64,000 nucleotides of DNA from positions 1,609,298 through 1,673,297 of the forward strand of contig CALYLW010000180.1 of assembly GCA_944989445.1 (NCBI GenBank), read 5' to 3'. A program made the translations under genes and the position numbers. Shown piece by piece: positions 1-12,275 of the stretch. Within the stretch, counting starts at the first letter, position 1; each line of letters begins with the position of its first letter. Source of the stretch: Ampullaceana balthica (Eukaryota; Mollusca; Gastropoda; Lymnaeidae). The notes beneath the pieces were generated by a model. The model searched no databases. It was given only the letters and a program-made list of their open reading frames with translations, and was not told the DNA's origin.

Positions 1-205
1 AATTTAAAGTGGAGTATAAGACTGTTTGTCTCAGTGGAGTGTAAGCTTACAGTCTGTAGTGTGGCAGAGAAGTCAAATTTAAAGTGGAGTATAAGACTGT
101 TTGTCTCAGTGGAGTGTAAGCTTACAGTCTGTAGTGTGGCAGAGAAGTCAAATTTAAAGTGGAGTATAAGACTGCTTGTCTCAGTGGAGTGTAGCTTAGT
201 CAGGG
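1..205. repeat. 75-bp tandem repeat, about 2.8 copies
   Basis: The motif AATTTAAAGTGGAGTATAAG recurs at 1, 76 and 151, giving a 75-bp period. The array runs off the window's left edge, so its true length is unknown. The open frame across it is a by-product of a period divisible by three. From 206 to 426 I see nothing but AT-rich DNA. Confidence 0.9.
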
Positions 206-843
206 TTAGTTTCAAAATAGTAATAAAAATTAATTTTTTTCCTCTTCTTACTTGCTGACCTAGTTTTTAGAAACCTGCTGTCAGCTCTCTGAGCCATTCT
301 TTAGAGCTTATTTTTAAAAAAAAAGTATTACAATAGACCATCATTTAATAGTTGCCTTATTTAAGTGGTATAAGTATAACAATCACTCTCCCCAATGACT
401 TAAAATCCATTTTTCTTTATTCTTAAACCATCACTTCCCCTAAAATCCCATCACTTTTCCTCAAATGCCCATCACTTCCCCTATAATCCCATCCCTTTTC
501 CTCAAATACCCATCACTTCCCCTCAAATCCCATCACTTTTCCTCAAATACCCATCACTTCCCCTAAAATCTAGGGCTGCGGAAATTATCGATTAATTTCT
601 CGATTAATCGTTACAAATTTTATCAATTAAATATCAATTAAAATAATTTTAATAGTTAAAAATTCGATTAAAATTTAAGAAAATATGTATAATATTTTTA
701 AATTTTTTTTAGTAATAAATAATAAATTATTAATAATAATTTATATATATTTTTTTACGTACAAACATCTCCCGCGTAATATTAAAATTAATTTTATTAA
801 TTAATGTTGACCGGCAGACGTCAACTAAAAAATGGCTGACAGC

Positions 844-1022
844 CAGAGCCGTCTTCACACCATTTTGGGCCCCCGGGCAAAGAAATAGTGTTGGGCCCTT
901 CCCCCGCAGGAATAAAAAATGAATATACATAATATATATAAATAAACACATTCCCATGGGGCCCATATGCTCGTGGGCCCCCGGGCAAATTCCCAACGGG
1001 CTTATGCGTTAAGACGGCCCTG
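844..1022. mobile_element. Nested 179-bp MITE inside hAT-like copy 1
   Basis: Termini CAGAGCCGTCTT and inverted CAGGGCCGTCTTAA form TIRs. The 8-bp TSD CTGACAGC is perfect at 836-843 and 1023-1030. The related element at 19333-20005 lacks the insert and shows the empty site (GGCTGACAG then TATCAGCGC). The insertion falls three codons into the BED-finger reading frame and breaks it. The body carries GGGCCC-rich words. An hAT-type MITE is inferred from TSD length. Confidence 0.85.
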
Positions 1023-1084
1023 CTGACAGCATCAGCGCAGTTAAATTTAAACATATAACTAGAAAGTTGAGCAAATATGTTGTT

Positions 1085-1228
1085 CTTAAGCTAACTGCGG
1101 ATGGCAAAGTCGAAGATGGTGAAAACGTTTACTGTGTTCACTGCCATCAACAATTCTCTTTTAAAGGATCAAATACATCTCAGACGTCCCACCTTCAGCA
1201 CAAATCAAGTATCAACACATTGCCGTGA
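1085..1228 (+). pseudogene. BED-type zinc finger fragment, disrupted
   Basis: Reading forward gives a C-x2-C pair (within VYCVHCHQQF) followed by a degraded L-x2-H tail (HLQHKSS). This is the pattern of the DNA-binding BED finger found at the N terminus of many hAT transposases. The start codon near 832 is separated from it by the nested MITE. The last zinc ligand differs from the intact copy at 19580-19786. Confidence 0.6.
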
Positions 1229-1480
1229 AATTTAGTTCAAAATATTCTTAATTTTCAATGTCCGTGAGAAATGTTCAGTTTAATGACGTCATAAATTTCT
1301 ATTTTTGGTTTTAATCAAAATTATCGATTAATTAATCAATAATTTTTCAAAAGTTAACTATAAAATTTAAATTAATCGATAACAGCCCTACTAAAATCCC
1401 ATCACTTTTCCTCAAATACCCATCACTTCCCCTAAAATCCCATCACTTTTCCTCAAATACCCATCACTTCCCTCCAATAC

Positions 1481-2138
1481 TTTACCACCGCTAATTCCCA
1501 CTGCCTAACCATCACTTTCTATCCACTGAGCTGTTTAATGACTAATCAATATATTTAGTTGTAGCTGATGTTGCAACATCAAAGCTAAACACTGAGGATC
1601 TATGAATGCAAACCAACAATACCTGGTAGCAGATGGTGTCCTGTTTGTGTACAATAAATACTTTCAAAGGAAAGAAGATGTTAAAGAAATAGACAAACAC
1701 TCCGTTTTAAGGCATGCAATGACTAGAAAAACCTGTTTCATTTAAAGCATGGCTGTTTATATTATCTTATCTGTTACAGACGCTCCTTCTATAGAGAAGA
1801 TTGTTGCGTCCTACGCTTATACATATTTAGATACACCTTTCTTATCTAACATTTTCTAGGATAGTGTTGGTAGCCTTGCAGTCTTCGGATAACTAGTTAT
1901 GTCTTTATTAAGCATTTCTGGCAACAGTTAAAACTGTTTGGTTGGAATGAAGAGGGGCTGTGGGGAGCACTTTTTTTCACTGCATACTACATATGGGTAG
2001 GCAGATTTATGGACCTTGTTTTAAAAAAAAAGGAAAAATTCAAAAGATGCCAGTCATAACTTTATTGAAACATCAAATTATTGCTATGCAAATTACAAGA
2101 TAATAGAACTCTTCTTAATAAATTTCTGAACTCTTATG
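1481..2138. other. No gene seen; LINE/SINE tail fragment inside
   Basis: Non-coding AT-rich DNA. At about 1773-1832 there is a minus-strand copy of the tail shared by the LINEs and SINEs of this window (ACAGACGCTCCTTCTAT followed by GCGTCCTACGCTTAT). It is isolated, so it is a severely 5'-truncated retroposon. Confidence 0.65.
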
Positions 2139-2250
2139 CAGTGGCATCACTAGGGGGGAGGGGGGAGGTCACCCCGGGTGACACCAATAGAGGGTGACAA
2201 CAAAATCTAAAATTTTACTGTGTACGATTTTATGTCCAAAAAAAAAGAGT
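2139..2250. mobile_element. End of a hAT-like MITE relative
   Basis: The stretch CAGTGGCATCACTAGGGG, then CACCCCGGGTGACACC, resembles the complete MITE at 40977-41174. I cannot find the opposite end or a TSD, so only one terminus is claimed. Confidence 0.4.
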
Positions 2251-2364
2251 CAACAAATTTTTTTCACCTAGAAAAAAAAACTACAACGAAATAGAATGAA
2301 ATACATAAGACTCGAATACTTATGAATTAAACAAATATCAGTTAACATGAGAGGGGTGCTGTAA

Positions 2365-2515
2365 ATTATTTTCTTCTTTTTAGTCCACTTATAATAACGT
2401 TTTTATTAACTCGCTTTCGTTCCTGTGGCATTGTTTGTTGGTTTGTCTGTCCATAATTTTTCAAATCTGCCAACGTAAAATTAAACCACTTCTGATGGTC
2501 CTAGAGAAATTTAAC
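2365..2515 (+). repeat. Solo copy of the foldback-element arm
   Basis: Words such as AACTCGCTTTCGTTCC, AAATCTGCCAACGTAAAATT and CCACTTCTGATGGTCCTAGA also occur in the arms of the inverted repeat at 43480-44580, so this is a dispersed relative of that element. Confidence 0.7.
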
Positions 2516-2559
2516 CTCATTTCTATATTGAACAACTTTACGCGGACGTTCAAATTCCG

Positions 2560-5200
2560 TTTTTCGTGAAGTTTTTTTCTCCCCAATACTTTATTTTCAG
2601 CGGTGCGCATTCAAAAAATATTATATTGTCTAATTACAGTGCGCACATTTTCACGCTTCTTAATTTGAGCTGTGCAGTACAATGAATTGTCATTTTCTTT
2701 ACTCGTACTTTCTATATTATTATATTATAGACACGTAAACACATTTAATTACAACTGCAACACGATGCATTAGGTTCAATTGTTTACACGTTTAAATTTA
2801 ATTGCAAATTTATTTTAATCATTTTCTGTTCCATAACTCGACATTTATTAAAAACCTATTTATGTAATAATCGTGTCAGTATTTTTTCAAGGCTTCATTT
2901 TTAGCGGTGCGCATTCTAAAATCTATTTATCGCCTGATTACTGTGTGCACATTTTCGTGTACGCATCTTAAATTTAGCTGTGTCCTATTCATATAACATT
3001 TATATTTTGTTTGTCTTTTACATAAGCTATTGTCTTTTACATAAGCTATACACTTATACAATTAAACTTAGGCTACCGGACCTATTAACATAGTAGATTA
3101 AACTAAATAAAGTGATCGTGAAAACGCTTAATTATTTTGTTTTGCGAATTGAATTTGTTATGTTCATTCCTTTGTAGTTGGATTAACATAGGCCATTTTA
3201 AAAATCAATTATTGTCATAGTTTCACATTCGTTTAATTTAACAGACATTTGATTTGTTTTATGTTTTAGTTTTTTTTAAAATGTGGAATATAATTTCTAT
3301 AATTTTTAGAAACAAAATTTGTTGTTGGGCCATGAAAGTGACTCAAAAAAGAATTTAATTCCTTTATGATATTATACCAATTGCATAAAGCAGTGAATTT
3401 TAATCGTAAATATAGACACAAATATATAAAAATTCAAATATTATTTCCATGTTAGAACAACTATAAATAGATTACAAAAGTAGAGTTATTTTTGGTCCAG
3501 CTGTTATGAGCAGACTTTTTATTAAGCCAGAATATTTCTATAACCATTTATTATTATTGTCTAAATACGGTGCACACATTTTCTTGAATTCTTTTTAATA
3601 CGATTGCTTTAGTTTCTTTCAAGTATTTTAGAAAGCACATGTCATATATAACATTTATAATTTAATTTATTGACGCTATAGGTTAAGTAGATTTTGTCTT
3701 TGTAATGCCATATTATCTTTATCTCATAGACGCTGATGCAAATATTGTATTAATTACAATTGTGTTACGATGCAGTGTCTTAAATATATATGATTTTTTT
3801 TAGTGACGACCGTGGTAGAGATCTTTTGGAAAAATGTCAACAAAGCAGTGGCCTTTTTTTAATGGATACAAACAAACAAACATACAAACATCAACTGAGC
3901 TTTATATATTAGATATGCGTTTAAATTATTTTATTTCAATTTTTCCATGATGCATTGGATTAATATTTTACATGTGTGAATGAAATTGCGATTTGTAAAA
4001 ATATAATTCATAAATCGACATTTAATTAAAAACCATAGATGTAGCAAGTTTATTTTATGTGGAAAGCGATGGCCTATGTCAAATAAACTTACACTTTAAA
4101 AAAGTTTACATAAGCTATATATATAATATATATACACTATACATTATAAACTTTCGCTACCAAACGTATTAACAGAAGTTAACTAAATTTAAGAAAGTGA
4201 TCCTGAAAACGCTTAATTAATATGAATTGTGAATTGAACATGTTATGTTCATTCCTTTGTATTCGGAATAACATAAGCCAATTCTAAAGCTGCTTTTTCA
4301 TCATTTTTCAGATGTACTTATTCATAGACAGGTACATCTTTTTTTTAGTGTGGATATATAAATACATTTTTTTTTCAGAAACAAAATCTGGTGTGTGTGT
4401 ATTCAATATAATTTACAAAATATGATGCCTTATCAGAAATAGGGAACAAAAAAATGATTCCTTTTTGAAATTATACACATTGCATAAAAACTGTAAAAAT
4501 AAATCGTAAAATTTAGAGACATACAATTGTTTTAAATATTATTTCCCTGTTACAAACAACTATGAATACGTCAAAAGGAAGAGTTACTTTGGTCCAGTAG
4601 ATTTACTTTATAACAAGACTTTATTTTATGCGACCAGCTTTCTATAATCTTTTATTGTCTAAATATGGTGTGCACTTTTTCTTGATATCATTTTAATACG
4701 ACTTTAAAAAAAAATTATTTTAGAAAGTACATTTATAATTTTGTTTATTGACGCTTTGAGGTATGTAGCCTTTGCCTTTTTAAGGGTTAGTGCCATATGA
4801 AGAGCTAAAGGGAAGAAACGGCTATATCACATTTTTTTAGTTTTGAGATATTCAAGTTTTAAAGTTCAAAATTATACATATTTCTTATAAATTAACTTAA
4901 TAGATTTAAATTTTTAATAGGGTCAAATACATAATTTTTACATAGAACCACATTCACAACATTCTATTTTTGATCCTCTATCAGATATAGAGGATAACTA
5001 AAAAATTTAAAAAATGTCACATAGCCGTTTCTTCCCTTGAGGTCTTCATATATTCTTTATCTCATAGACGCGGTTACAAATATTGTATTACATGTACTTA
5101 CAATTGTTTTACTATGCAGTGTCGTAATTATATCTGAAATTTTTGAGTGACGAGGGTGGTAGAGTTCTTTCGGAAAACCTATCAGTTATGTTTATTTAGT
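2560..5200. repeat. Old, diverged direct repeats of about 1.1 kb
   Basis: Segments recur in the same order: GTGATCGTGAAAACGCTTAATT near 3110 against GTGATCCTGAAAACGCTTAATT near 4197; TATGTTCATTCCTTTGTA near 3160 and 4245; a TTATTGTCTAAATA...GTGCACA block near 3553 and 4645; and GTGACGA...GGTGGTAGAG near 3802 and 5150. A related AGCGGTGCGCATTC block occurs near 2598 and 2902. No coding content recognised; the family is unknown. Confidence 0.6.
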
Positions 5201-6100
5201 ACAAGTGGGAAAGAAATAGTAAGTTTAGTTATTATGGTCGTCAAGATTCATTATTTAATAAATCACATCTTTTAAATAGTAAGGTAATGTTAAAAGGCAC
5301 TGCATTAAGTGAAAACAACTAAGCGGTAAAATGATAAAAATTAAATAATTGTGTCTGTTGTTTTTTTCTTAAATATATTTAATTATATTTAATTTTTTCC
5401 CCCTTAAAATGGAATATCTCTGTTTCCCATAAGATTTTAACTAATAGATGAATCTGAAATATAACCTGGCAAATAAAAATTGTAATAACCAGCAACTAAT
5501 ACTGGGGAAAAGGATCAGCATACTCCCGCTACGTAGTGCGGGTATATTTCTAGTATATATACGTTTTCCAAATCGCATAAATAAACAAGTGACAAGCATT
5601 GTTATAATAGAATTCACTCTACACATGTGGTAGGAGAATCCTAACAATTCATTGAAATGTTATCCCTGATTAAAGAGATCGAAGTGGCGTGCCACTTTGA
5701 TCAAATCAATTTTAAGATCTTGCATTGTGCTTATTATCAATGAGGCAAAGCAATACTTGACGGTATATGTATTAAATTTATAGTTTTCTTAATTTGAAAT
5801 AACTAGGATTAAAAACATGTATTTTCCCTTCAAATTAAACCTTTATTTACATAATATTAAGTGAATTGCAATACAAAGTGTAAGCAATACAAATAAATAA
5901 TACTGTGTCACATAGAAATGGAGATAGCAAAGATTTTCTCACTAAACATGCAACTTAAGTTGTCTTAATTACAACCTCATATTTAATATGTCGATAGCGG
6001 TGCTTTTTAGTGTCGCGTTCATGAAAAATACAAATTGATTGCACGTCACATAACTATATCTATAAAAATGAAACTATTTAAGTATGTATGTAGGTATGTC
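5201..6100. other. No feature recognised
   Basis: AT-rich DNA without convincing ORFs. The short open frames around 5441-5647 overlap on both strands and have no recognisable domain. Confidence 0.5.
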
Positions 6101-7040
6101 CATGCCATTCACCCGATCGTCTTTAAACTTTTCGAGACTGTTGAGGATGCTTCCGGGATGGTAACTGGCTACTTTTCCCCCCAAAATTTAACACCCATGG
6201 GGCGCCGGGGGCCCATAATGTCAAGTTTTGCTTATATGAGCTATATAAAAATGAGTTTAAGCGTTAGCTACTGTGTTAATTGATGGATCTTAACTAAACT
6301 TTGTATATAAAAACTTGACAGCCAATATCAAAATACTATAGGGCAATAAACTCCTAATGACCATTTCTTCGGGGCTGGGTGTCCACAATGCTTTTTTTCC
6401 CTCAAACTTTTAAGAATTTATTCCCCATTCATTTATTAACGATCTTGAAAAATAATGAAAAATACATCCATTATTATCCATATTGAAACAATCAGGTGTT
6501 TTGAACTTTATGTCTTGCATAGAATGGGCCCTGGGGCCCTTAGTGTTGTTTTTTTTGCTTATATGAGCTATATAAAATTTAGTTTGTGCGTTAGCTATTA
6601 AGTAAATTAATGGATCTTAACCAAACTTTGTATTCAAAAACTTGGTATCCCATATTAAAATACTTAAGGGCACTGAACTTCTAATGTCAATTTCTTCGGG
6701 GCCTGGGCCCAAAATGTCTTTTTTCGTATATGTTTAAGATATTTTTCCCATTCACGTTATAACGATCATAAGAAATATATCATGATGAAACTAAATTAAA
6801 ATGAACAGGTTTTTGAAATTGACATCTTGCACCGGATGGGACCGGGGGCCCCTTAATGTCGTTTATTTTCCCTATATTAACTATAAAAAAAAATTAGTTT
6901 AAGTGTTAGGTAATGCGAAAATAACTGGATTGTGACCAAACTTTAAAACATACCACTTATTAGTTTCTTTAAATGTATTCATTTTTACTGAGATCGTTTC
7001 AACGCGCGACTGGTCTGCTAGTATATATATATATATATAT
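6100..7040 (+). repeat. Three diverged tandem units of about 320 bp, ending in (TA)n
   Basis: The block GCTTATATGAGCTATATAAA with GTGTTAGCTA and GGATCTTAACCAAACTTTG words appears near 6230, 6557 and, more diverged, 6870. GGGCCC-rich words precede each. The last unit ends at CTGCTAGTATATATAT near 7016-7040. It looks like the internally repeated tail of an unidentified transposon. Confidence 0.6.
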
Positions 7041-8250
7041 TATAACGATCCTTTCCGTCGCTTTCGGCAAGATGTCTTAGTCCAGGTCCTATTGATGAAA
7101 TAATGTCATCAAAAGAATTTCATGTGATAAACATCTTCTGTTGATGACGTGGGCTGACAAAAGTATCGCTATCAATTTAGACCTACACAGCAGCGTAGCG
7201 TGGGTATGTGCCGCCCGGGGCCGCACACACCCCCCCCCCTCGAAAAATATGTTAACGCTATAAAGTAAAGATATTTTTTTTAACTAGAAAGTAATAATGA
7301 GAACACTATTCCTTTTTATGTTAGAAATTAAAAAAAGCTTAATTTCTTGAATAAAATTGAAGTTTTCTGTTTTTCCTCATGGCACAATCTTTCATGAATC
7401 AATGTTTTCTGTCATACCATGTTCAATTGCCGAAATAGCTATAGATTAGACTGATTAGACAATCTTTGTATATTCGTTATTGATCGTAATTAATTTTTCA
7501 TGAACTTAATTTTAGAAAAGCTATTGTAATACCTTGCATTACTTAAGATAGTTGTAAGCAATTTCGAATTAATGATATTATTTTAGGCAGGGTAACTTCG
7601 AGCCTCAATATCTTAATAAATTTGAATAAATCAACTGGTCTTGAAGTGATTAATTCTTTTTTTTATTTTTCGTTGCTTGTCAATGTCATCTGAGACATTT
7701 TGATTACTCTCTTTTGAAGACAACATTTCAAAGTCCAGTGGATTAGCTGGTGTAAGAAAATCATGTCTGTTTTCTAAATTCTATATAACTGCCAAAACCT
7801 CAAACGAATTTCTACAGTAATCTCATCTTATAAAGAATGCAATTTTCTTCTTAACTGTTTTTCTACATAGCATGGATACTTACATATTTGCTCCGATAAC
7901 CGAAAATTTGCTTTCTCGATCTTTGATTGGATCGATTAAAAGGATGAGGTCTCCACATACAATTTTATCAAATGTCAAAGCATCCTTTAAGTATTCTATT
8001 AGTTTCTCTGTGAGTAGCCTCTGCTAAGCATTTTTTAGCACCATACGTTTGTAAATAATTTCTGGCAACTTTGATATAAATATAATGTAGAAAATAAAAA
8101 GATTTCACCGAGATTATCAAAGTTCCTTCGTCGGTTCGTATTTTGAGCTTTTTGTCTGCCTCTGCCATTTCATCTATACCTTACAAAATACATGTACACT
8201 CACAATGACTCTATGGTATATTCACTATTTTGTATCCTGAAATCTGTTTA
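7041..8250. other. No gene recognised; one 66-codon minus frame
   Basis: Mostly non-coding. A minus-strand ATG frame at 7968-8168 is open for 66 codons but has no family I recognise. A CAGCAGCGTAGCGTGGG word near 7190 resembles a MITE end without a partner. Confidence 0.4.
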
Positions 8251-8513
8251 GGGGCCGTCCATAAAGTACTTCACGCTATTTTTAATTTTTTAAACTCCCT
8301 CCCTCCCCCCTGTCACAAAATCTCGGACCCCAAAGTACGTCACACTTTCGAACAAAAATTGTGTTTTTTATTAACAAAATAATTAAAATTTAATATAAAA
8401 CACCGTGACGTCACACATGGCTGGACCCCCCCACCCTCCCCCTGTCACAAACTGTCACACTTTCTTACACCCCCTCCCCCCTCTGGAGCGTGACGTACTT
8501 TATGGACGGCCCC
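8251..8513. mobile_element. MITE with GGGGCCGTCCATAAA termini, copy A
   Basis: Terminal inverted repeats GGGGCCGTCCATAAAGTAC and its complement bound 263 bp. The flanks are TTA on both sides (8248-8250, 8514-8516). A 3-bp TTA TSD with GGG/CCC termini suggests a PIF/Harbinger-type MITE; that superfamily call is inference. The inside is rich in CGTCAC and C-tracts. Confidence 0.8.
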
Positions 8514-9590
8514 TTAATGGATTGCTTGTAGAAGCAATTAGATATTCCCAACGCTGTACTGTATGGACATGGAAAAAAATGCGTAACAACGCTCTAGTGT
8601 ACTAAAATAGTTCAAGAGTTCATTTCAGTTGGAGTATCTTCTAAACAACTTAGGGGCCGTCCATAAATGACGTCACCCGATTTTTGACCCCCCCCCCTCG
8701 TCACGCGACGTCACATAAACTTAGACCCCCCCCTATAAAAATACGTCACAAATCTTTGACCCCCCCCCCAAAAATAAAATTAAAAAATAAAAAAAAACTT
8801 TATTTTCTATTTGAAAATTAGTATGTTTCAAATCACTTTTATTGTCATTTAAGTATTTATTATTTATTTAGTGAAGATCTACATTGTAATATCGTAACCC
8901 GCGTGAAGCATTTTAAAAAAAAACGTTTAACCGGCCTTCAGAAAACGAACTGTGTTAACATCCTTAGCTTATATTTTATTTTAATGCATACAAATTAAAC
9001 ATTGACTATTAATCATCACGGTTAACGTCTTTGTTTAGAAAAATAATTATTTAAAAATAACATTTTAAAAATGTATTTTAAAAAAATCCCTCAATTGACT
9101 GACGTAAGAAAGAGGTCGGCGAACAGAGGTAAATAACCTGAACTGGGGTCAAAAAGGGAATTCTTGGGGGTAATGCAGACTCATTTGGGACATATAACAT
9201 CCACTACAATCCGCTAGATATATTAAAATACGTCATGTGTACGTGTACGCTTGGAACATATGCCCATTATTAAACCGGTTCCTTCCAGAAAATGCATTAA
9301 AAAAAAATTTGACAACTATGTAGATTTCTTACTACGCACTATATGAAGACACCTAAATCTACCCATACTTTCATTTATATTGACACGAGTGACAATAATC
9401 TTAATCCACATGACTTGTCTTTATCACGTATCATTTCTGTGATATTTAAAATTAATGCCTTAAAAACTGAGCTAAGAAGAAAAGTTGTTTTGGCTCCTCT
9501 CGATTGCGATGTAAAGAATTTGATGCATTCAATAAAGTTAATGAATACTTGACTAATTTTAAATGGGCTCATTTACCATTATATCTAGAA

Positions 9591-9777
9591 CAGTGCTTCT
9601 CAAACTTTTTAGTATTGCGGACCAGCAGGAATTTTTTCCATTGCACCAGGGACCGGTGCACTATTTTCCCTGCACTGACAATTTTTTCTGTCCTTTTTTT
9701 TGAGAACATCTGCGGACCGGCAGCGGATGGCCCACGGACCGGCACCGGTCCGCGGACCACCACTTTGAGAAGCACTG
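9591..9777. mobile_element. hAT-type MITE, 187 bp (CAGTGCTTCTCAAA family)
   Basis: Termini CAGTGCTTCTCAAACTTTTT and inverted CAGTGCTTCTCAAAGTGGTG. The exact 8-bp TSD ATCTAGAA lies at 9583-9590 and 9778-9785. The body repeats GGACCGGC words. It sits within element B. Confidence 0.9.
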
Positions 9778-10274
9778 ATCTAGAAGACTAGAATGGCCAG
9801 GGGCGTTTGACAAAAAACCAATCGAACAATTATATCAAACTTAAAACTTTTTAAATTCTATCAAATAGATTCCCTCCCCCCTCCCCTTTTAAAGAAAAAG
9901 GATATTTCGTGTCGTTTTGACTTAAAATATCTACACATAATCCTATTCAGATCATTTTTAGACACTTGTCATGCTTGTAAAACTCACCAGTAGCATTTTC
10001 GGCTAAAGACGCTCCCCAAATCCCCGAGTCATGTGAGCAGGACCTAGAGTCGGGGGGGGGGTAACGCATACATAAACTTGTATATTTGGGGGTAACGGGC
10101 AAAAAGTTTTACGACTCCTTCCATGAGAGAACCAAACGGAGCTGCGGTTACATCACAAATGCTTTGATGTCAACATCAAACGACGCAGTGTAACAATTTC
10201 ATATGTTATCTTGTGGATTCTCAAACTTAAGGATTATAATTAGATTTAATTTTCGTGTCTTGATAGCATACGCC

Positions 10275-10318
10275 AACCAGCGTCTGATGTCCTACCGACC
10301 GGCACATTGAGAAGCACT
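10275..10318. mobile_element. Fragment of the CAGTGCTTCTCAA MITE
   Basis: ACCGACCGGCACATTGAGAA followed by GCACTG matches one end of the elements at 9591-9777 and 10832-11016. No partner end is seen. Confidence 0.6.
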
Positions 10319-10831
10319 GATTTTAAAAAAAAAGTCATTAAATAAATTGTAAGCGACCAAATATTTCAGTGGAAGTTTTATTTAAAGTTACCCTTTTGAT
10401 GTGACGTCACATTTCTTCAACCCCCCTCCCTCCCCCTCGTCACGCATAGTCACAAAAGTGTGACCCCCTCTCCCCCCCTAGGTGCGTGACGTCATTTATG
10501 GACGGCCCCTTAGGTTTGAGAGAGATTTGACATTGATATTTTGTTTTTGCGTCTTTCTTAAACTCATGTATACTTTCCAACCATGAAGAAATAAACACAA
10601 GGTATGCATTATTTTCAGACAACCATGTATTTAAAATTATTTACAGAAATGTCGTAAGCAGATTCATTTTTGCTTCAATATCATCTTTTAAAGATTCTCA
10701 ACGTCTACTTTTTTAATTTCAATCTTTACATATCACACAACTGGACTTGTTTGATCCTTATGTGACATAAATTATAAATGAAGAGCTATCGAATACAATG
10801 GAACAATATTTGGCATCATGTTCCTGTATAA

Positions 10832-11016
10832 CAGTGCTTCTCAAAGTGGTGGTCCACGGACCGGTGCCGGTCCGTGGGCCATCCGCTGCCGGTCCGCAGA
10901 TGGTCTCAATAAAGGACCGAAAAAATTGTCAGTGCAGGGAAAATAGTGCACCGGTCCCTGGTGCAATGGAAAAAATTCCTGCCGGTCCGCCATACTAACA
11001 AGTTTGAGAAGCACTG
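10832..11016. mobile_element. hAT-type MITE, 185 bp, second copy, opposite orientation
   Basis: CAGTGCTTCTCAAAGTGGTG at the left and TTTGAGAAGCACTG at the right. The 8-bp flanks CTGTATAA and CTGTAGAA differ at one base, indicating an older insertion than the copy at 9591. The body is the reverse of that copy. Confidence 0.85.
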
Positions 11017-11280
11017 CTGTAGAAGGATGATTTTTCGTGAATCATATCTGCTAAAATTGCTATGAGCTCAGTTTCATTTTGAGACACGTTTCTTACTCTT
11101 TTTCCCCACGATGTTTTTGAAGTGCTCGAATGTACTTTGCAAGCAAATACATCGATTCATGAATATTGCCTTTATTTGCACTTATATTGTCCTCTCTGTG
11201 ACCGCAAAAAGTCACATTCAATTTTGAAATGCCTTATTATTGTTAGACATTCGAACCAGAACTTCTCGCCACTTTATCCT

Positions 11281-12275
11281 ATCTTATCTTATCTGTTTAC
11301 AGACGCTCCTTCTATACAGAAGATTATTGCGTCCTACGCTTATCTATGGTTTGTGTTTAGTCCTGCATTTTTATTAGAGATTTAAATGTTGATAAAGTGT
11401 TGGTTTTCCTGGATTCTTCAGGCAACCCATTCCACGCCCGAATTCCGGACGGGAAGAAGGAAAACTTGTATGTGTTTGTTCTTGCATACGGAATAAGAAA
11501 GGTGTTTTTATCCTTATGTCTATCTGAGGGTTGTATTAAGTTATCTTTGTGTTGTATTTCTAAATTAGAATTAATTGCTTTATGTATGATTACTACTTTG
11601 CTCTTGGTTCTTCTATCCTCTAGTGTTTCAAGGTTTAATGATTTAACTAATGGTGTTATTCTTGTCAGTTTCGAATATTCTCCAGTAATGAATCTGGCAG
11701 CTCTTTTTTGAATTTGTTCTAGTTTATCAATGTTTTCTTTGGTGGATGGGTCCCATACAGAAGATGCATATTCTAGTACAGGTCTCACCAAAGTGAGGTA
11801 GCATTTTAGTTTTATATCTCTATTACATTTGTTAAAGTTCCTTTTTATAAAGCCTAAGGTTTTGTTTGATTTTTTAATAACTTCATTGACATGGGGATTC
11901 CATGATAGTTTCTCATTTATTAAGACTCCTAAGTATTTTGCATCTTTAGTTTGGGTCAGTTCTTTTCCATGAATGTAATCTTTTGAATTTATTTGTTTCT
12001 TTTTCTTTGTTACTCTTAACAGTTGACACTTTTCTGGGTGGAAAGACATACTCCAGTTAGTTTCCCATTTTATCAATTCATCTAAGTCTTTTTGTAAAAT
12101 TTTGCTATCTTGTTCTGATTTAATTGTTCTATAGATTATACAATCATCAGCAAATAACCTAACTTTTGTACCTGTTGAGATGTTGTTGGGTAAATCATTT
12201 ATATAAATTAAAAAGAGTAAGGGACCTAGCACAGTTCCTTGTGGAACTCCTGAGTTAACCTTTATTGGTGCACTT
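11281..12275 (-). mobile_element. 5'-truncated non-LTR retrotransposon (LINE), copy 1
   Basis: The minus strand encodes the C-terminal half of a reverse transcriptase and then a 3' tail containing GACGCAATAATCTTCTGTAT and a GATAA-type simple repeat. It is almost identical to the copy at about 53375-54390, but the two break off at slightly different 5' points, as expected from target-primed reverse transcription. Confidence 0.9.
11360..12275 (-). pseudogene. Reverse transcriptase C-terminal fragment (LINE ORF2)
   Basis: The frame contains GVPQGTVLGPLLFLIYINDL and the catalytic-site motif FADD (in RLFADDCIIY), then the thumb and the C-terminal region ending in ...RAWNGLPEESRKT. This is the classic LINE RT order of motifs. 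The endonuclease and N-terminal RT motifs are missing. The frame stays open for about 290 codons, so this copy is young. It resembles jockey-like or BS-like invertebrate RTs; the exact clade needs a tree. It lies between two MITEs and has no start codon of its own. Confidence 0.85.

Larger units (their letters stand above)
571..1390 (+). mobile_element. Non-autonomous hAT-like element, copy 1, carrying a BED-finger fragment
   Basis: The ends are TAGGGCTGCGG and, inverted, TAGGGCTGTTATCGATTAAT. An exact 8-bp TSD, CTAAAATC, flanks it at 563-570 and 1391-1398, which is the hAT signature. The subterminal DNA is rich in ATCGATTAAT words. Inside are a nested MITE (844-1022) and a zinc-finger coding remnant (about 1085-1228). 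Two relatives lie at 19333-20005 and 26246-27072. No transposase catalytic domain is present, so it must be mobilised in trans if at all. Confidence 0.85.
427..1480. repeat. 40-bp tandem repeat split by a transposon
   Basis: Units built from CCATCACTTCCCCTAAAATC and a TTTTCCTCAAATAC variant run from about 427 to 570 and resume at 1391-1480. The gap is exactly the hAT-like element at 571-1390, so the array predates that insertion. Confidence 0.85.
8653..10509. mobile_element. Longer GGGGCCGTCCATAAA element, copy B (1.86 kb)
   Basis: Starts GGGGCCGTCCATAAATGACG and ends in the inverted form, flanked by TTA at 8650-8652 and 10510-10512. It contains another MITE at 9591-9777 and a remnant of the same type near 10275-10318. 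No transposase frame was recognised inside. It could instead be two neighbouring copies that share outer ends, but the matching TTA flanks favour one element. Confidence 0.65.

Noticed and set aside
11397..11711. Plus-strand ORF of 104 codons, also seen in reverse at 53961-54275
   Set aside because: It is the antisense shadow of the LINE reverse transcriptase, conserved only because the two copies are young.
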